Positions 1 to 9,523 of a stretch of 64,000 nt of DNA are shown here, in pieces. The position numbers were made by a program, and so were the translations under genes. The notes beneath the pieces are model-generated. The model was not told the DNA's origin. It did no database searches and saw only the letters and a list, made by a program, of their open reading frames with translations. Position 1 is the first letter of the stretch. Every line of letters begins with the position of its first letter. Source of the DNA: Archangium gephyra (GTDB taxonomy: Bacteria; Myxococcota; Myxococcia; Myxococcales; Myxococcaceae); assembly GCF_001027285.1 (NCBI RefSeq), contig NZ_CP011509.1, positions 6,286,501 to 6,350,500 of the forward strand, in the 5' to 3' direction.

Positions 1-290
1 GGGGCGGCCGCGATGGGCGCGGCGGCGGAAGGGGCCGTCGCCGAAGGAGGGGGGGCGGAAGGGCCGGTGGCGGAAGGAGTGGCGGCGGTGGCGCCGGCCT
101 CCCCGGAGCCCATGGCCACGGGCGCGGTGAGCTGCTGCTCGGTCGTGGCGGGAGGCGTCTCCGAGGCGAGCCGTTGCTTCCACCACCATACGCCTCCAGC
201 GCTCAGACCGAGCAGCAAGGAGACGACCATCACCGGACCTACAGGGCTTTTCTTCGGCTGTGGTCCGAGGGTGGGAAGAGGCGGCCGCAT
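1..290 (-). CDS. Membrane-anchored Ala/Pro/Ser-rich protein, partial (runs off left edge)
   Basis: Only the first ~96 residues are inside the window. The ATG at 288-290 has GGGAG five bases upstream. Residues 1-19 are basic and Pro-rich, residues ~20-37 form one hydrophobic helix ending WWWK, and from ~45 on there is an Ala/Pro/Ser/Thr linker with repeated SAT-PSA units. This fits an N-in, single-pass anchor holding a domain outside the cytoplasm, but that domain lies beyond the edge and the function cannot be judged. It follows the response-regulator gene by 75 bases on the same strand and may be the last gene of that operon. The reading frame, start and helix are seen directly; the topology is inferred. 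Confidence 0.6.
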   Translation of the reverse strand, partial: MRPPLPTLGPQPKKSPVGPVMVVSLLLGLSAGGVWWWKQRLASETPPATTEQQLTAPVAMGSGEAGATAATPSATGPSAPPPSATAPSAAAPIAAA

Positions 291-365
291 TCAAGCTCCC
301 AGAGAGGAAAGGGGTTGTGGCCGGGACCGAACCGATGGTTTCGCGGCGATATTTCGCCGTCCCGA

Positions 366-1784
<1,419 letters not shown>

Positions 1785-1810
1785 GGGGGGCTGGCGGGGG
1801 CTCCGCCGGA

Positions 1811-2668
1811 CTAGCCGCGGTTCGGCGTGGATTCCAGGGTGCAGATGGAGTCGGGGTGCTTGATGCGGAGGATGAGCGACTCCAGCACCCGGAAGGGATG
1901 GTTCATCCGCGAGGCGCCCAGGTAGGCGGCCACCATGTCCATGGCCACCGCCAGGTCCATGTTCTCGCGGCCGGTGGAGACGACCACGCCCGAGTCGCCG
2001 CGCAGCCGGTTGGACTGGTAGACGCCGTCGGCGGCGAGCTGGCGGATGGTCTCGATCTCCAGCACGCCCGTCTTCTCGAAGATGCGGTGCAGCATGGAGA
2101 AGAGGCGGGGAGAGAGGACGACGGCGTAGGGGCCGTAGTGGCCGGACTCGTTGAGGCGGCGCGTGGCCTCGACGATGGCCAGGTAGCCGCTGCCAGGCGT
2201 GGCCCAGTCACCGAGCGGCACGGTGAGGCGGCCGGTGGCGTTCATCAGCCCCTCGTGGCCGAGCTTGGGGTCCCCGTAGAAGATGAGCTCGTCTTCCTGC
2301 TGGGCGCAGAGGGCCGCGGCCCCGGCGGCGGCGGACACGTCCAGGGGCATGTTGTGCAGGCGCGCGGCCTCGATGTCGCGCCAGTGCAGCAGGAAGTCCT
2401 TGTAGATGATGGGGATCGTCTTGAACTTGCGCGCGTCGGTGAAGACGGAGGCCGTCTCCTGCTCGCCGACGATGTCCACCGCGCCCGGGCTCACACCGGT
2501 GTACTCGTCATGGGGGACGGTCTGCACGCCGGCACCCAGCGGGCCGTAGATGTCCAGGATGCGACGGCCGACGAGCGAACGGCGGGCGACCTGGATGACG
2601 GTCTCGTTGAGGCGGGCCCACTCGTCCTCGCGCAACGGGTTCTCGGCATGTCCAAGGAAGTCAGGCAT
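1811..2668 (-). CDS. encA: Encapsulin nanocompartment shell protein
   Basis: This 285-residue protein is recognisable as the HK97-fold shell protein of the myxobacterial iron-storing encapsulin. It begins [20 protein letters not shown] and carries the conserved stretches [10 protein letters not shown] and [20 protein letters not shown], and is nearly collinear with Myxococcus xanthus EncA. The family self-assembles into a protein cage that packages ferritin-like cargo and mineralises iron, protecting cells from oxidative stress and starvation. The cargo gene lies 27 bases upstream on the same strand, the usual arrangement. Shell identity is certain at family level. The cage size (T=3 in M. 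xanthus) is inferred from homology. Confidence 0.97.
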   Translation of the reverse strand: MPDFLGHAENPLREDEWARLNETVIQVARRSLVGRRILDIYGPLGAGVQTVPHDEYTGVSPGAVDIVGEQETASVFTDARKFKTIPIIYKDFLLHWRDIEAARLHNMPLDVSAAAGAAALCAQQEDELIFYGDPKLGHEGLMNATGRLTVPLGDWATPGSGYLAIVEATRRLNESGHYGPYAVVLSPRLFSMLHRIFEKTGVLEIETIRQLAADGVYQSNRLRGDSGVVVSTGRENMDLAVAMDMVAAYLGASRMNHPFRVLESLILRIKHPDSICTLESTPNRG

Positions 2669-2695
2669 GGGGACGCTCCAGGGGGAGGTACGGCG

Positions 2696-3208
2696 TCAGC
2701 GGCTGCGCCGCAGCGAGCCGACGGTCAAGGGTTGGACGCCCGGGCTGGGCGGCGGGGCGGGCACGCCATACAGGACGCGCTCGGGTTGAACGAGGCCAGG
2801 AGGCGGCTCGGCCTGGCCATTGGCATTGCGTCCGCCACGGGCCGGGCCCCGGGAAGCGGGCTCGGACGGAGCGGCCGGAGACGGCGCCGCCGCGGCGGGC
2901 GCGGAGGCCGGGGCACGAGCGGGGGCAGGGGCAGGCTTGCCCTCGATGGCGCCCTGGAAGTGGCCCGTGGTGACGGGCTTGGCGAAGTGCGCCTCCTGCC
3001 CCGCGTCGAGGAGACGCAGCATGTGGACGGCCTCGGCCACGTGCTCCTTCTCCTCGGCGGCCAGGTGCAGGAAGAAGTCGCGCAGCTCCGGGGTGGAGGC
3101 AGCGCGCGCATGGGCCTCGTACTCGTTGATGGTCTCCAGTTCGCGCGCCAGGACCTGGCGGACGAGCGCCACATCGGTCGAAAGGTCGTTATCTGGGGGA
3201 CCGGCCAT
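2696..3208 (-). CDS. encB: Encapsulin cargo, ferritin-like protein with LTVGSLRR targeting peptide
   Basis: About 170 residues. The N-terminal ~75 form a helical ferritin-like domain: an early ELETINEYEAHARA helix and a second with AAEEKEHVAEAVHML, giving the E...E/ExxH iron ligands of encapsulated ferritins. A ~75-residue Ala/Pro/Gly linker follows, and the protein ends PLTVGSLRRSR. LTVGSLRR is the encapsulation signal of myxobacterial cargo proteins. Start choice: the ATG at 3206-3208 gives MAGPPDNDL. An in-frame ATG at 3223 adds five residues, and neither has a strong ribosome site. Only one targeting motif is visible, in a protein of EncB-like length and position. EncC is the alternative name, but EncB fits better because it neighbours encA. 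Confidence 0.9.
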   Translation of the reverse strand: MAGPPDNDLSTDVALVRQVLARELETINEYEAHARAASTPELRDFFLHLAAEEKEHVAEAVHMLRLLDAGQEAHFAKPVTTGHFQGAIEGKPAPAPARAPASAPAAAAPSPAAPSEPASRGPARGGRNANGQAEPPPGLVQPERVLYGVPAPPPSPGVQPLTVGSLRRSR

Positions 3209-3315
3209 GGGAGCGCTGACCATCGCGGCCCGCAGGGGAACCGTCAAGAGAAACCATGGCGCGGGAGTTCGCGCTTCAAGCAGGTGAACGCTCCGCATAG
3301 AGTGCGTGCCCTCTT

Positions 3316-5019
3316 GTGACCGTTCCCCCTCCAAGCTCCGCTCCCTCTCCCGTTCCCGAACCCCGTCCCGTGTCACCCGGGACGCGAGCCCGAGGCGGAG
3401 GCGCGCTGTTCGTCGCGGTGGGCATCTTCGCCTCGCGGTTGATGGGACTGGTGCGCGAGCGCTTCTTCGCGCACTACCTGGGCAACGGCATGGCCGCCGC
3501 GGTGTTCAAGGCCGCCCTGCGCATCCCCAACTTCCTGCAGAACCTCTTCGGCGAGGGCGTGCTCTCCGGCTCGTTCATCCCCGTGTACGCGGGCCTGCTG
3601 GGCAAGGGCGACACGAAGGAGGCGGACCGGGTCGCGGGCGCGGTGTTCGGGCTGCTCGCGCTGGCCACCAGCGTGATGGTGGCGCTGGGCATGCTCGCCA
3701 CGCCGCTCTTCGTGGACACCATCGCCCCGGGCTTCGAGGGCGAGGCGCGGTCCATGGCCATCCAGCTGGTCCGCATCCTCTTCCCGGGCACGGGCATGCT
3801 GGTGCTGTCCGCGTGGTGCCTGGGCGTGCTCAACAGCCACCGGAAGTTCCTCCTGTCGTATCTGGCCCCGGTGGTGTGGAACCTGGCCATCATCACCACG
3901 CTGGTGGTGGCGGGCCTGCGCGGGCTGCCGGAAGAGCGGCTGGTGGTGGTGCTCTCCTATGGTGTGGTGGCGGGCTGTCTGTTGCAGTTCGCCGTGCAGG
4001 TGCCATCGGTGATGCGGGTGCTCGGCGGCTTCCGGCCCACGCTGTCCACGGCGAGCGAGTCCGTGCGCCAGGTGCTGCGCAGCTTCGGCACGGTGGTCAT
4101 CGGCCGTGGCGTGGTGCAGGTGAGCGCCTACGTGGACACGTCCTATGCGTCGCTCATCGCGGACCGGGCGCTGTCCACGCTGACGTACGCGCAGACCATC
4201 TACCTCATCCCGGTGAGCCTCTTCGGCATGTCCATCTCCGCGGCCGAGCTGCCGGAGATGTCGCGCACGGCGGGGGCGGGGGAGGAGGTGGCCACGAAGC
4301 TGCGCACGCGCATTGAAGCGGGCGCGCGCCGCATCGCCTTCTTCGTGGTGCCCTCGGCGGCGGCGCTGCTCTTCATTGGAGACGTGGTGGCGGGCGGGCT
4401 GCTGCAGACGGGCCGCTTCACCGCCGCGGACACGCGCTACCTCTGGTACCTGCTGATGGGCTCGGCGGTGGGCCTGGTGGCCTCCGCGCTGGGCCGGCTG
4501 TACGCCTCGGCCTTCTATGCGCTGAAGGACACCCGGACGCCGCTGCGCTTCGCGGTGGTGCGCGTGAGCCTGGGGGCCGCGGCGGCCTGGTTCCTGGCGC
4601 TGCGGCTGCCGGGACTGGTGGGCCTGCCGGAGCACCTGGGCGCGGTGTTCCTCACGGTGACGAGCGGAATGGTGGCCTGGTTCGAGTCGCAGATGCTGCG
4701 GCGGGCGCTCATGGGGCAGATCGGCCACGTGGGGGTCCCCCGGGCGTTGCTGCTCAAATTGTGGGGCGCCGGACTGGCGGCGGGACTCACGGGGCTGGGC
4801 ATCAAGCTGGCCCTGGCCCGGGCGCTGGGGACCATGCCGGGGGTGGAGGCGGAGTGGGGGGGAAGCCTGCTCGCTCCACCCCACCTACATCCGATCATCC
4901 TCTTCCTGGCGGTGGTGCTGCCCTTCGGGGCGGTCTACTTCGGAGTCACGGGCGCCCTGGGCATCCCCGAGGCGAGGGCCGTCTTCCAGCGCATCCTCCG
5001 CCGGAGAGCCGCTCGCTGA
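3316..5019 (+). CDS. murJ: Lipid II flippase MurJ (MviN family)
   Basis: Integral membrane protein of 567 residues with about 14 hydrophobic segments. The family signature follows the first helix: SRLMGLVRERFFAHYLG, then FKAALRIPNFLQNLFGEG. It flips the undecaprenyl-linked peptidoglycan precursor across the inner membrane. The chosen start is the GTG at 3316. A second GTG at 3370 would remove a Pro-rich stretch of 18 residues and cannot be excluded. It is divergent from the encapsulin operon, sharing a 107-base spacer, and is followed by 230 bases before the S1-domain gene. Length is typical for the family (500-570). Confidence 0.93.
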   Translation: MTVPPPSSAPSPVPEPRPVSPGTRARGGGALFVAVGIFASRLMGLVRERFFAHYLGNGMAAAVFKAALRIPNFLQNLFGEGVLSGSFIPVYAGLLGKGDTKEADRVAGAVFGLLALATSVMVALGMLATPLFVDTIAPGFEGEARSMAIQLVRILFPGTGMLVLSAWCLGVLNSHRKFLLSYLAPVVWNLAIITTLVVAGLRGLPEERLVVVLSYGVVAGCLLQFAVQVPSVMRVLGGFRPTLSTASESVRQVLRSFGTVVIGRGVVQVSAYVDTSYASLIADRALSTLTYAQTIYLIPVSLFGMSISAAELPEMSRTAGAGEEVATKLRTRIEAGARRIAFFVVPSAAALLFIGDVVAGGLLQTGRFTAADTRYLWYLLMGSAVGLVASALGRLYASAFYALKDTRTPLRFAVVRVSLGAAAAWFLALRLPGLVGLPEHLGAVFLTVTSGMVAWFESQMLRRALMGQIGHVGVPRALLLKLWGAGLAAGLTGLGIKLALARALGTMPGVEAEWGGSLLAPPHLHPIILFLAVVLPFGAVYFGVTGALGIPEARAVFQRILRRRAAR

Positions 5020-5249
5020 CCCGGGCCGGAGCCATGGAGGGCGGGCGGGCGAGCCCGATTCCAGTGGTGGGGGATGGGACAGGCGACATGTCGCGTTATG
5101 GAGGGGTTCCGGGTGCGCTTGACAGAAGATGACCACATGCGTCTTCCGTCCAAGCACGGCGCGTGTGTAGAGTGCGCCGCCTTTTGACCCAGCATGGGGG
5201 TACGGTCTCCCAAAGCTGGATTCCGATTACGTTCAGGAAGGTCCTGGCA

Positions 5250-7328
5250 GTGAGCGACGAGAAGAACGGTTCCGTTGGTTCTGGTGGCGGTGGCGGTCCT
5301 GGGGGCTTCGGCCCCAAGAAGCCCAAGGCCACCTTTGGCGACGTGATGCTCGGCATCCCGGCGGGCCGTGGCGGCGAGCGCGAGGAGCGCGGCGGCCGGG
5401 ACCGCGGGTCGGATCGCCCGCGCGGCGAGAAGGGTGGCGAGCAGCGTGAGGCCCGTCCGGCGAAGCCGGAGGGCGAGGCGGGTGCCCAGCCGCAGCAGGG
5501 TGCTCCGCGCGAGGGCGCGCCGCGTGAGGATCGCCGTCCGCGGGGTGACCGTGGCGGTGAGCGCGGTGGCCGTGGCGGCGACCGGGGTGGCAAGGGTGGC
5601 GGCGAGCGCCGTGCCCAGGGCCCCATGGTGGTCGTCAAGCGCGCCTCGGGTGCGGTGGAGACGCGGGGCCCGGTGACCCCGGCGCCGTCGTCGACCGCTC
5701 CGGTCGAGCCCGCCGAGGCTTCGGCCCCGGCCGAGACGGCCGCTCCGGCGGCGTCCGTGACTCCGGCCCCCAAGGCTCCTCCCGCGCCGGCTCCCAGCGC
5801 CGCGCTGTACGAGGAGGTCCCCGAGTCCCAGTCCTTCGCCGAGATGTTCGAGGCGCAGCAGAAGGACGGCGGCGTCCCGGGCCGGCGCGCGGTGCGCATC
5901 GGCGAGAAGGTGTCGGGCACGATCTTCCAGCTCGGCGCGGACACGGCCTTCGTGACGCTGTCCAACGCCAAGAGCGAGGCGATGATCGAGCTGCGCGAGC
6001 TCAAGGACGACGAGGGCGTGCTGCGCTACGGCGTGGGTGACACCATCGAGGCGCACGTCATCGAGGCGGGCGCCCGGGGCATCCTGCTCAGCCGCGCGCT
6101 GGCCAAGGGCAGCGCCAACATGGCCATGCTCGCCGAGGCCCGCGCCTCCGGCATGCCCGTGGAGGGCATGGTCCTCTCCGTCAACAAGGGTGGCGTCGAG
6201 GTCGCGATCGGCGACGTGCGCGCCTTCTGCCCCATCAGCCAGCTGGACATCCGCTTCGTGGAGAAGCCGGACGCGTTCATCGGCGAGAAGCTCACCTTCC
6301 GCGTCACCGAGGTGCGCGACCGCAACGTGGTGCTCTCGCGCCGCTCGCTGCTCGAGGACGAGCAGCGCAAGCTCGCCGCCAAGACGCGCGAGACGCTCGC
6401 CGAGGGCAAGGTGGTCAAGGGCAAGGTCACCGGCGTGCGTGACTTCGGCGCCTTCGTGGACCTGGGCGGAGTCGAGGGCATGATCCCCGTCTCCGAGATG
6501 TCCTACATGCGCGTGGCCCACCCGAGCGACGTGGTGAAGCAGGGTGACGAGGTCGAGGTGGAGATCCTCCGCATGGAGGCCGCCCAGCCCAACTCGCCCG
6601 ACAAGGCCAAGCAGAAGGAGCGGATCACCCTCTCCATGCGCGCCCGCCAGGAGGATCCCTTCAAGACGGCGCTCGCGGAGCTCAAGGAGGGCGACCGGCT
6701 GCAGGGCAAGGTGGTGCGGCTGCAGCCCTTCGGCGCCTTCGTGGAGCTGCGTCCGGGCGTGGACGGCCTGGTGCACATCTCCGCGCTGTCCGAGCGCCGC
6801 ATCGCGCACCCGCGCGACGTGGTGCAGGTGGGCGAGTCCATCTGGGTGCAGGTGGAGAAGATCGAGCCCAGCGACAAGCGCATCGGCCTGCGCCGGATCA
6901 CCGAGGAGGAGGCCCAGCGCCCCGCCGAGGAGCGTCCGGCCGCCGCCGCCGCCCAGCAGGAGAAGAAGCCCGCCGAGCCCGCGGCGCCTCGCCCGAAGGT
7001 GGGCCAGGTGGTGGTGGGCAAGGTGGACCGCATCGAGCCCTACGGCGTGTTCCTCGTGTTCCCCGGCGGCAAGGGTCTCATTCCCGCCTCCGAGACGGGC
7101 ACCGAGCGCGGCACGGACCTGCGCAAGAAGTTCTCGCTCGGCCAGGAGCTGAAGGTGGCCCTCGTGGACATCGACGCCTCCGGGAAGATCCGCCTCTCCA
7201 TCACCGCCGCCGAGCGGGCCGAGGAGCGCGCGGAGGTCGAGGCGTGGACGAAGAGCCAGCAGCCCGTGGGCGGCGGCAAGAAGGGATTCGGCACGTTCGC
7301 CGATCTGTTGAAGAAGTCGGGCAAGTAA
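5250..7328 (+). CDS. S1 RNA-binding-domain protein (ribosomal protein S1-like)
   Basis: The start is the GTG at 5250, eight bases after AGGAAGG; it gives 692 residues beginning MSDEKNGSVG. The first ~200 residues are low-complexity, first Gly/Arg-rich (RGGxRGG-like) and then Ala/Pro-rich. Five S1/OB domains follow, including VKGKVTGVRDFGAFVDLGG, LQGKVVRLQPFGAFVEL and VVGKVDRIEPYGVFLVF. The best match in kind is a bacterial S1-type protein that binds mRNA on the ribosome. The basic, disordered N-terminal extension is unlike E. coli S1, so this may be an auxiliary S1 homologue and not rpsA itself. An 11-bp inverted repeat (7351-7384) follows the stop codon. Confidence 0.88.
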   Translation: MSDEKNGSVGSGGGGGPGGFGPKKPKATFGDVMLGIPAGRGGEREERGGRDRGSDRPRGEKGGEQREARPAKPEGEAGAQPQQGAPREGAPREDRRPRGDRGGERGGRGGDRGGKGGGERRAQGPMVVVKRASGAVETRGPVTPAPSSTAPVEPAEASAPAETAAPAASVTPAPKAPPAPAPSAALYEEVPESQSFAEMFEAQQKDGGVPGRRAVRIGEKVSGTIFQLGADTAFVTLSNAKSEAMIELRELKDDEGVLRYGVGDTIEAHVIEAGARGILLSRALAKGSANMAMLAEARASGMPVEGMVLSVNKGGVEVAIGDVRAFCPISQLDIRFVEKPDAFIGEKLTFRVTEVRDRNVVLSRRSLLEDEQRKLAAKTRETLAEGKVVKGKVTGVRDFGAFVDLGGVEGMIPVSEMSYMRVAHPSDVVKQGDEVEVEILRMEAAQPNSPDKAKQKERITLSMRARQEDPFKTALAELKEGDRLQGKVVRLQPFGAFVELRPGVDGLVHISALSERRIAHPRDVVQVGESIWVQVEKIEPSDKRIGLRRITEEEAQRPAEERPAAAAAQQEKKPAEPAAPRPKVGQVVVGKVDRIEPYGVFLVFPGGKGLIPASETGTERGTDLRKKFSLGQELKVALVDIDASGKIRLSITAAERAEERAEVEAWTKSQQPVGGGKKGFGTFADLLKKSGK

Positions 7329-7350
7329 CGCCCGGCACGTTGTGCGCACG

Positions 7351-7384
7351 CGGGAGGCGCGGGGAATGGAATACGCGCCTCCCG
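7351..7384 (+). terminator. Possible terminator hairpin after the S1-protein gene
   Basis: Perfect 11-bp stem CGGGAGGCGCG / CGCGCCTCCCG with a 12-base loop, 22 bases after the stop codon. No T-run follows, so it may only protect the transcript end or act with Rho. Confidence 0.45.
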
Positions 7385-7401
7385 TCGTTCGAGGAAAACA
7401 G

Positions 7402-7430
7402 TTGACGGTACAGGGGGAGGGCGGTACTTA
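7402..7430 (+). promoter_or_regulatory. Sigma-70-type promoter of the initiator tRNA cluster
   Basis: TTGACG at 7402-7407, a 17-base spacer, then TACTTA at 7425-7430. Expected start near 7437, about ten bases before the first tRNA. It is the only good -35/-10 pair in the spacer. Confidence 0.6.
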
Positions 7431-7447
7431 GCCTCCCGCTTCGACGC

Positions 7448-7522
<75 letters not shown>

Positions 7523-7534
7523 TCAGACAAGCCG

Positions 7535-7566
7535 GAGACCCTGCCGGAAATAGATGACAGGGTCTC
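7535..7566 (+). terminator. Weak hairpin in spacer 1 of the tRNA cluster
   Basis: GAGACCCTG / CAGGGTCTC 9-bp stem with a 14-base loop. The following sequence is TGGTGTTTG, without a proper U-run, so it may be a processing or attenuation hairpin. Confidence 0.35.
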
Positions 7567-7612
7567 TGGTGTTTGACATAGAGCAGCAGCAGTAAAGCGC
7601 AGCAAACGGTAT

Positions 7613-7687
<75 letters not shown>

Positions 7688-7698
7688 TCGTGGATGAG

Positions 7699-7730
7699 GC
7701 CCCGCTGGTGATGAGCCAGCGGGGCTTTAT
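7699..7730 (+). terminator. Terminator-like hairpin after tRNA copy 2
   Basis: Perfect 10-bp stem GCCCCGCTGG / CCAGCGGGGC with a 7-base loop, followed by TTTAT. The short T-run suggests partial termination. Confidence 0.55.
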
Positions 7731-7773
7731 CGTTGCAAGCCGTAGGATGTGTGTTGTCTGTGTAGAGCCATGT

Positions 7774-7848
<75 letters not shown>

Positions 7849-7863
7849 TCGAAGAAGACGAAG

Positions 7864-7894
7864 CCCCGCCGGTGATGAACCGGCGGGGTTTTTT
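7864..7894 (+). terminator. Intrinsic terminator of the tRNA cluster
   Basis: 10-bp GC stem CCCCGCCGGT / ACCGGCGGGG, loop GATGA, then six T. A classic Rho-independent terminator closing the three-tRNA unit. Confidence 0.85.
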
Positions 7895-7988
7895 CGTTTC
7901 CGGGCTTCCGGGCGACGCGAGCCACACCACTTTCGGAGTCACCCGCGCGCAGGTGACGTTTCCGGTGGGGGTGCTTAGACTTGGCCCG

Positions 7989-8666
7989 ATGAACCGGAAG
8001 CACGGTGGCCAAGAAGGAAGCGTACCGGCGCTGAGGGCGGCGCTCCGGGCCCAGTTGGAGTCCTGGCCTCGCGAGTGGCTGCTCGACTTCGCCGTGGAGC
8101 GCCTGCTGGTGGACCCGGAGCTGCGGCGGGTGCTCGCCGCCGGACAACGGGCTCCGGCCGCCGCCGATGCGGCCCTGTCCCAGCGCTTGCGGCGAGCCAT
8201 CGATGAGGCCGTGGGGGTCCGGTACGTCGATTGGCGCGAGGTGGCCAGCTACATCGCGCGGTTGGAGCGGTTGCTCGGGGACATCCGGTCCTTCGCCGAG
8301 GGCTATCCCGTGGAGGGCGTGGCGGTGCTCCGCTACTTCGTGAAGGCCCTTCCCCGGGTGTTCGACCACATCGCGGACGAGGACGAGCTGGCGCTCTTCT
8401 GCTCGCAACTGGCGAGGGTGGCGCTGGGGCTCGCGGCGAGGGTGGCGGGGGCGGCGCGCGCGGTGGCGGAGGAGTTGCTCGCGGCCTGGCTCGCGGATGA
8501 GCACGGCCGCTTCTCGGAGGTGCCCGAGTTGCTGGTGGAGGCGGAGCTGCCGGCGGACGTGCGGCGGGAGGTGGCCGCGGCGGCCGAGGCGCTCGCCCTC
8601 CAGGTGGCACGGACGGACAGCCACAAGTCACGCGAGCTGAGCTCGCTGGCGGCCCGGCTGCGGTAG
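7989..8666 (+). CDS. Hypothetical helical protein (possibly DUF6880-like)
   Basis: 225 residues from the ATG at 7989. An upstream in-frame start would begin inside the tRNA terminator and is unlikely. The sequence is Ala/Leu/Arg-rich and predicted all-helical, with a DWREVASYIARLERLLGDI segment and paired helices around FDHIADEDELALFCSQLA. That pattern reminds me of the helical DUF6880 region found in SWIM zinc-finger proteins, but no zinc-finger part is present and the match is weak. No function is assigned. Its stop lies 13 bases from the stop of the convergent oxygenase gene. Confidence 0.6.
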   Translation: MNRKHGGQEGSVPALRAALRAQLESWPREWLLDFAVERLLVDPELRRVLAAGQRAPAAADAALSQRLRRAIDEAVGVRYVDWREVASYIARLERLLGDIRSFAEGYPVEGVAVLRYFVKALPRVFDHIADEDELALFCSQLARVALGLAARVAGAARAVAEELLAAWLADEHGRFSEVPELLVEAELPADVRREVAAAAEALALQVARTDSHKSRELSSLAARLR

Positions 8667-8679
8667 AGGGCCGCGTGCT

Positions 8680-9381
8680 CTACGTGCCGCGCTCGCGGTG
8701 CTCCTGCAGGTACGCCGCGAAGCCCGCCTTGGACTGGATGCGGAACTCGGGCAGCCGCGCGAGCGCCTCGGGCTCGAAGGCGTACTGCTCGCACACGAGG
8801 CTCGCCCGCAGAGCACCCTCGGGGCCTCCCGTGAAGGGCTGGACCTCGTGGGTCAGGTCCCCCCGGAAGTGCACCAGCATCCCCGGCCTTGGACGGACCT
8901 CGCCCGACGGCTGCGCTCCTCGCGAGAGCACCAGCACGCCTCCCTTCACGCCCGCGGGGACGTTCAGGTAGAGCACGCTCACGTGCTCGGGCGTTGCCCC
9001 CGGCACTCCGCTCGGCTCCTGCAGCGTCGCGTCGATGTGCCGGCCCACGCCCCGTCCGGGCTCCAGCAGCAGCAGGTTCACATAGAAGGCGTTCGGCCGC
9101 CGCCGCTCCTTCCTCGGGCCCAGGAGCCGCTCCCGCCAGGGCAGCAGCCCTCGCGCGCTCGCCGGGTCCATCACCAGCGCCAGGTAGTCGCGGAGGAACG
9201 GGAAGCGCTCCTCCAGCTTCGCCCGCCCCGCCTCCGTGAAGATGAGCGCGAAGCCCCGGCTGCTCTGGAACGTCCCCATCAGCGGGCTCCGCGCCACGAA
9301 GCGCGAGGAGAGCAGGGCCTCCCGCAGGGCCTCCAGCTTCGCCGCGGGCATGGCGGCGCGGTGGGTGACGAACTCGCTCAC
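8680..9381 (-). CDS. 2-oxoglutarate/Fe(II)-dependent oxygenase family protein
   Basis: 233 residues from the GTG at 9379-9381 (MSEFVTHRAAMPAAKLE); an ATG ten codons in is an alternative. The jelly-roll core shows the metal triad H115-x-D117 (GRHIDATL) and H178 (GDLTHEV), with R192 (LRASLV) placed to bind 2-oxoglutarate. Between them lies a VSVLYLNVPAGVKGGVLVL strand pair typical of prolyl-4-hydroxylase-like enzymes. Such enzymes hydroxylate or demethylate protein, nucleic-acid or small-molecule substrates; nothing here tells which. It stands alone, divergent from the uvrA-like gene (142-base spacer). Confidence 0.85.
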   Translation of the reverse strand: MSEFVTHRAAMPAAKLEALREALLSSRFVARSPLMGTFQSSRGFALIFTEAGRAKLEERFPFLRDYLALVMDPASARGLLPWRERLLGPRKERRRPNAFYVNLLLLEPGRGVGRHIDATLQEPSGVPGATPEHVSVLYLNVPAGVKGGVLVLSRGAQPSGEVRPRPGMLVHFRGDLTHEVQPFTGGPEGALRASLVCEQYAFEPEALARLPEFRIQSKAGFAAYLQEHRERGT

Positions 9382-9523
9382 GCCCCGGAGCTTAGCGGGT
9401 CCAGGCCCGGAGTCCCGGGGCGAAGACGCGACACCCGGGCGGACAGGCAGGCCCCCTTTTCCTTCATTGTCCCCGGCACCACATTCAGCCAAGAGCAGGT
9501 CACCGACCTTCCCGAGGGTGCGC

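Noticed and set aside
5163-5249. Upstream GTG extension of the S1-protein gene
   Set aside because: The GTG at 5250 has a well-placed AGGAAGG and gives a normal start; the extension has no coding character or ribosome site.
9236-9523. N-terminal extension of the UvrA-like protein by ~96 residues
   Set aside because: It overlaps the divergent oxygenase gene and lacks UvrA character; the family-like sequence starts just after 9524.
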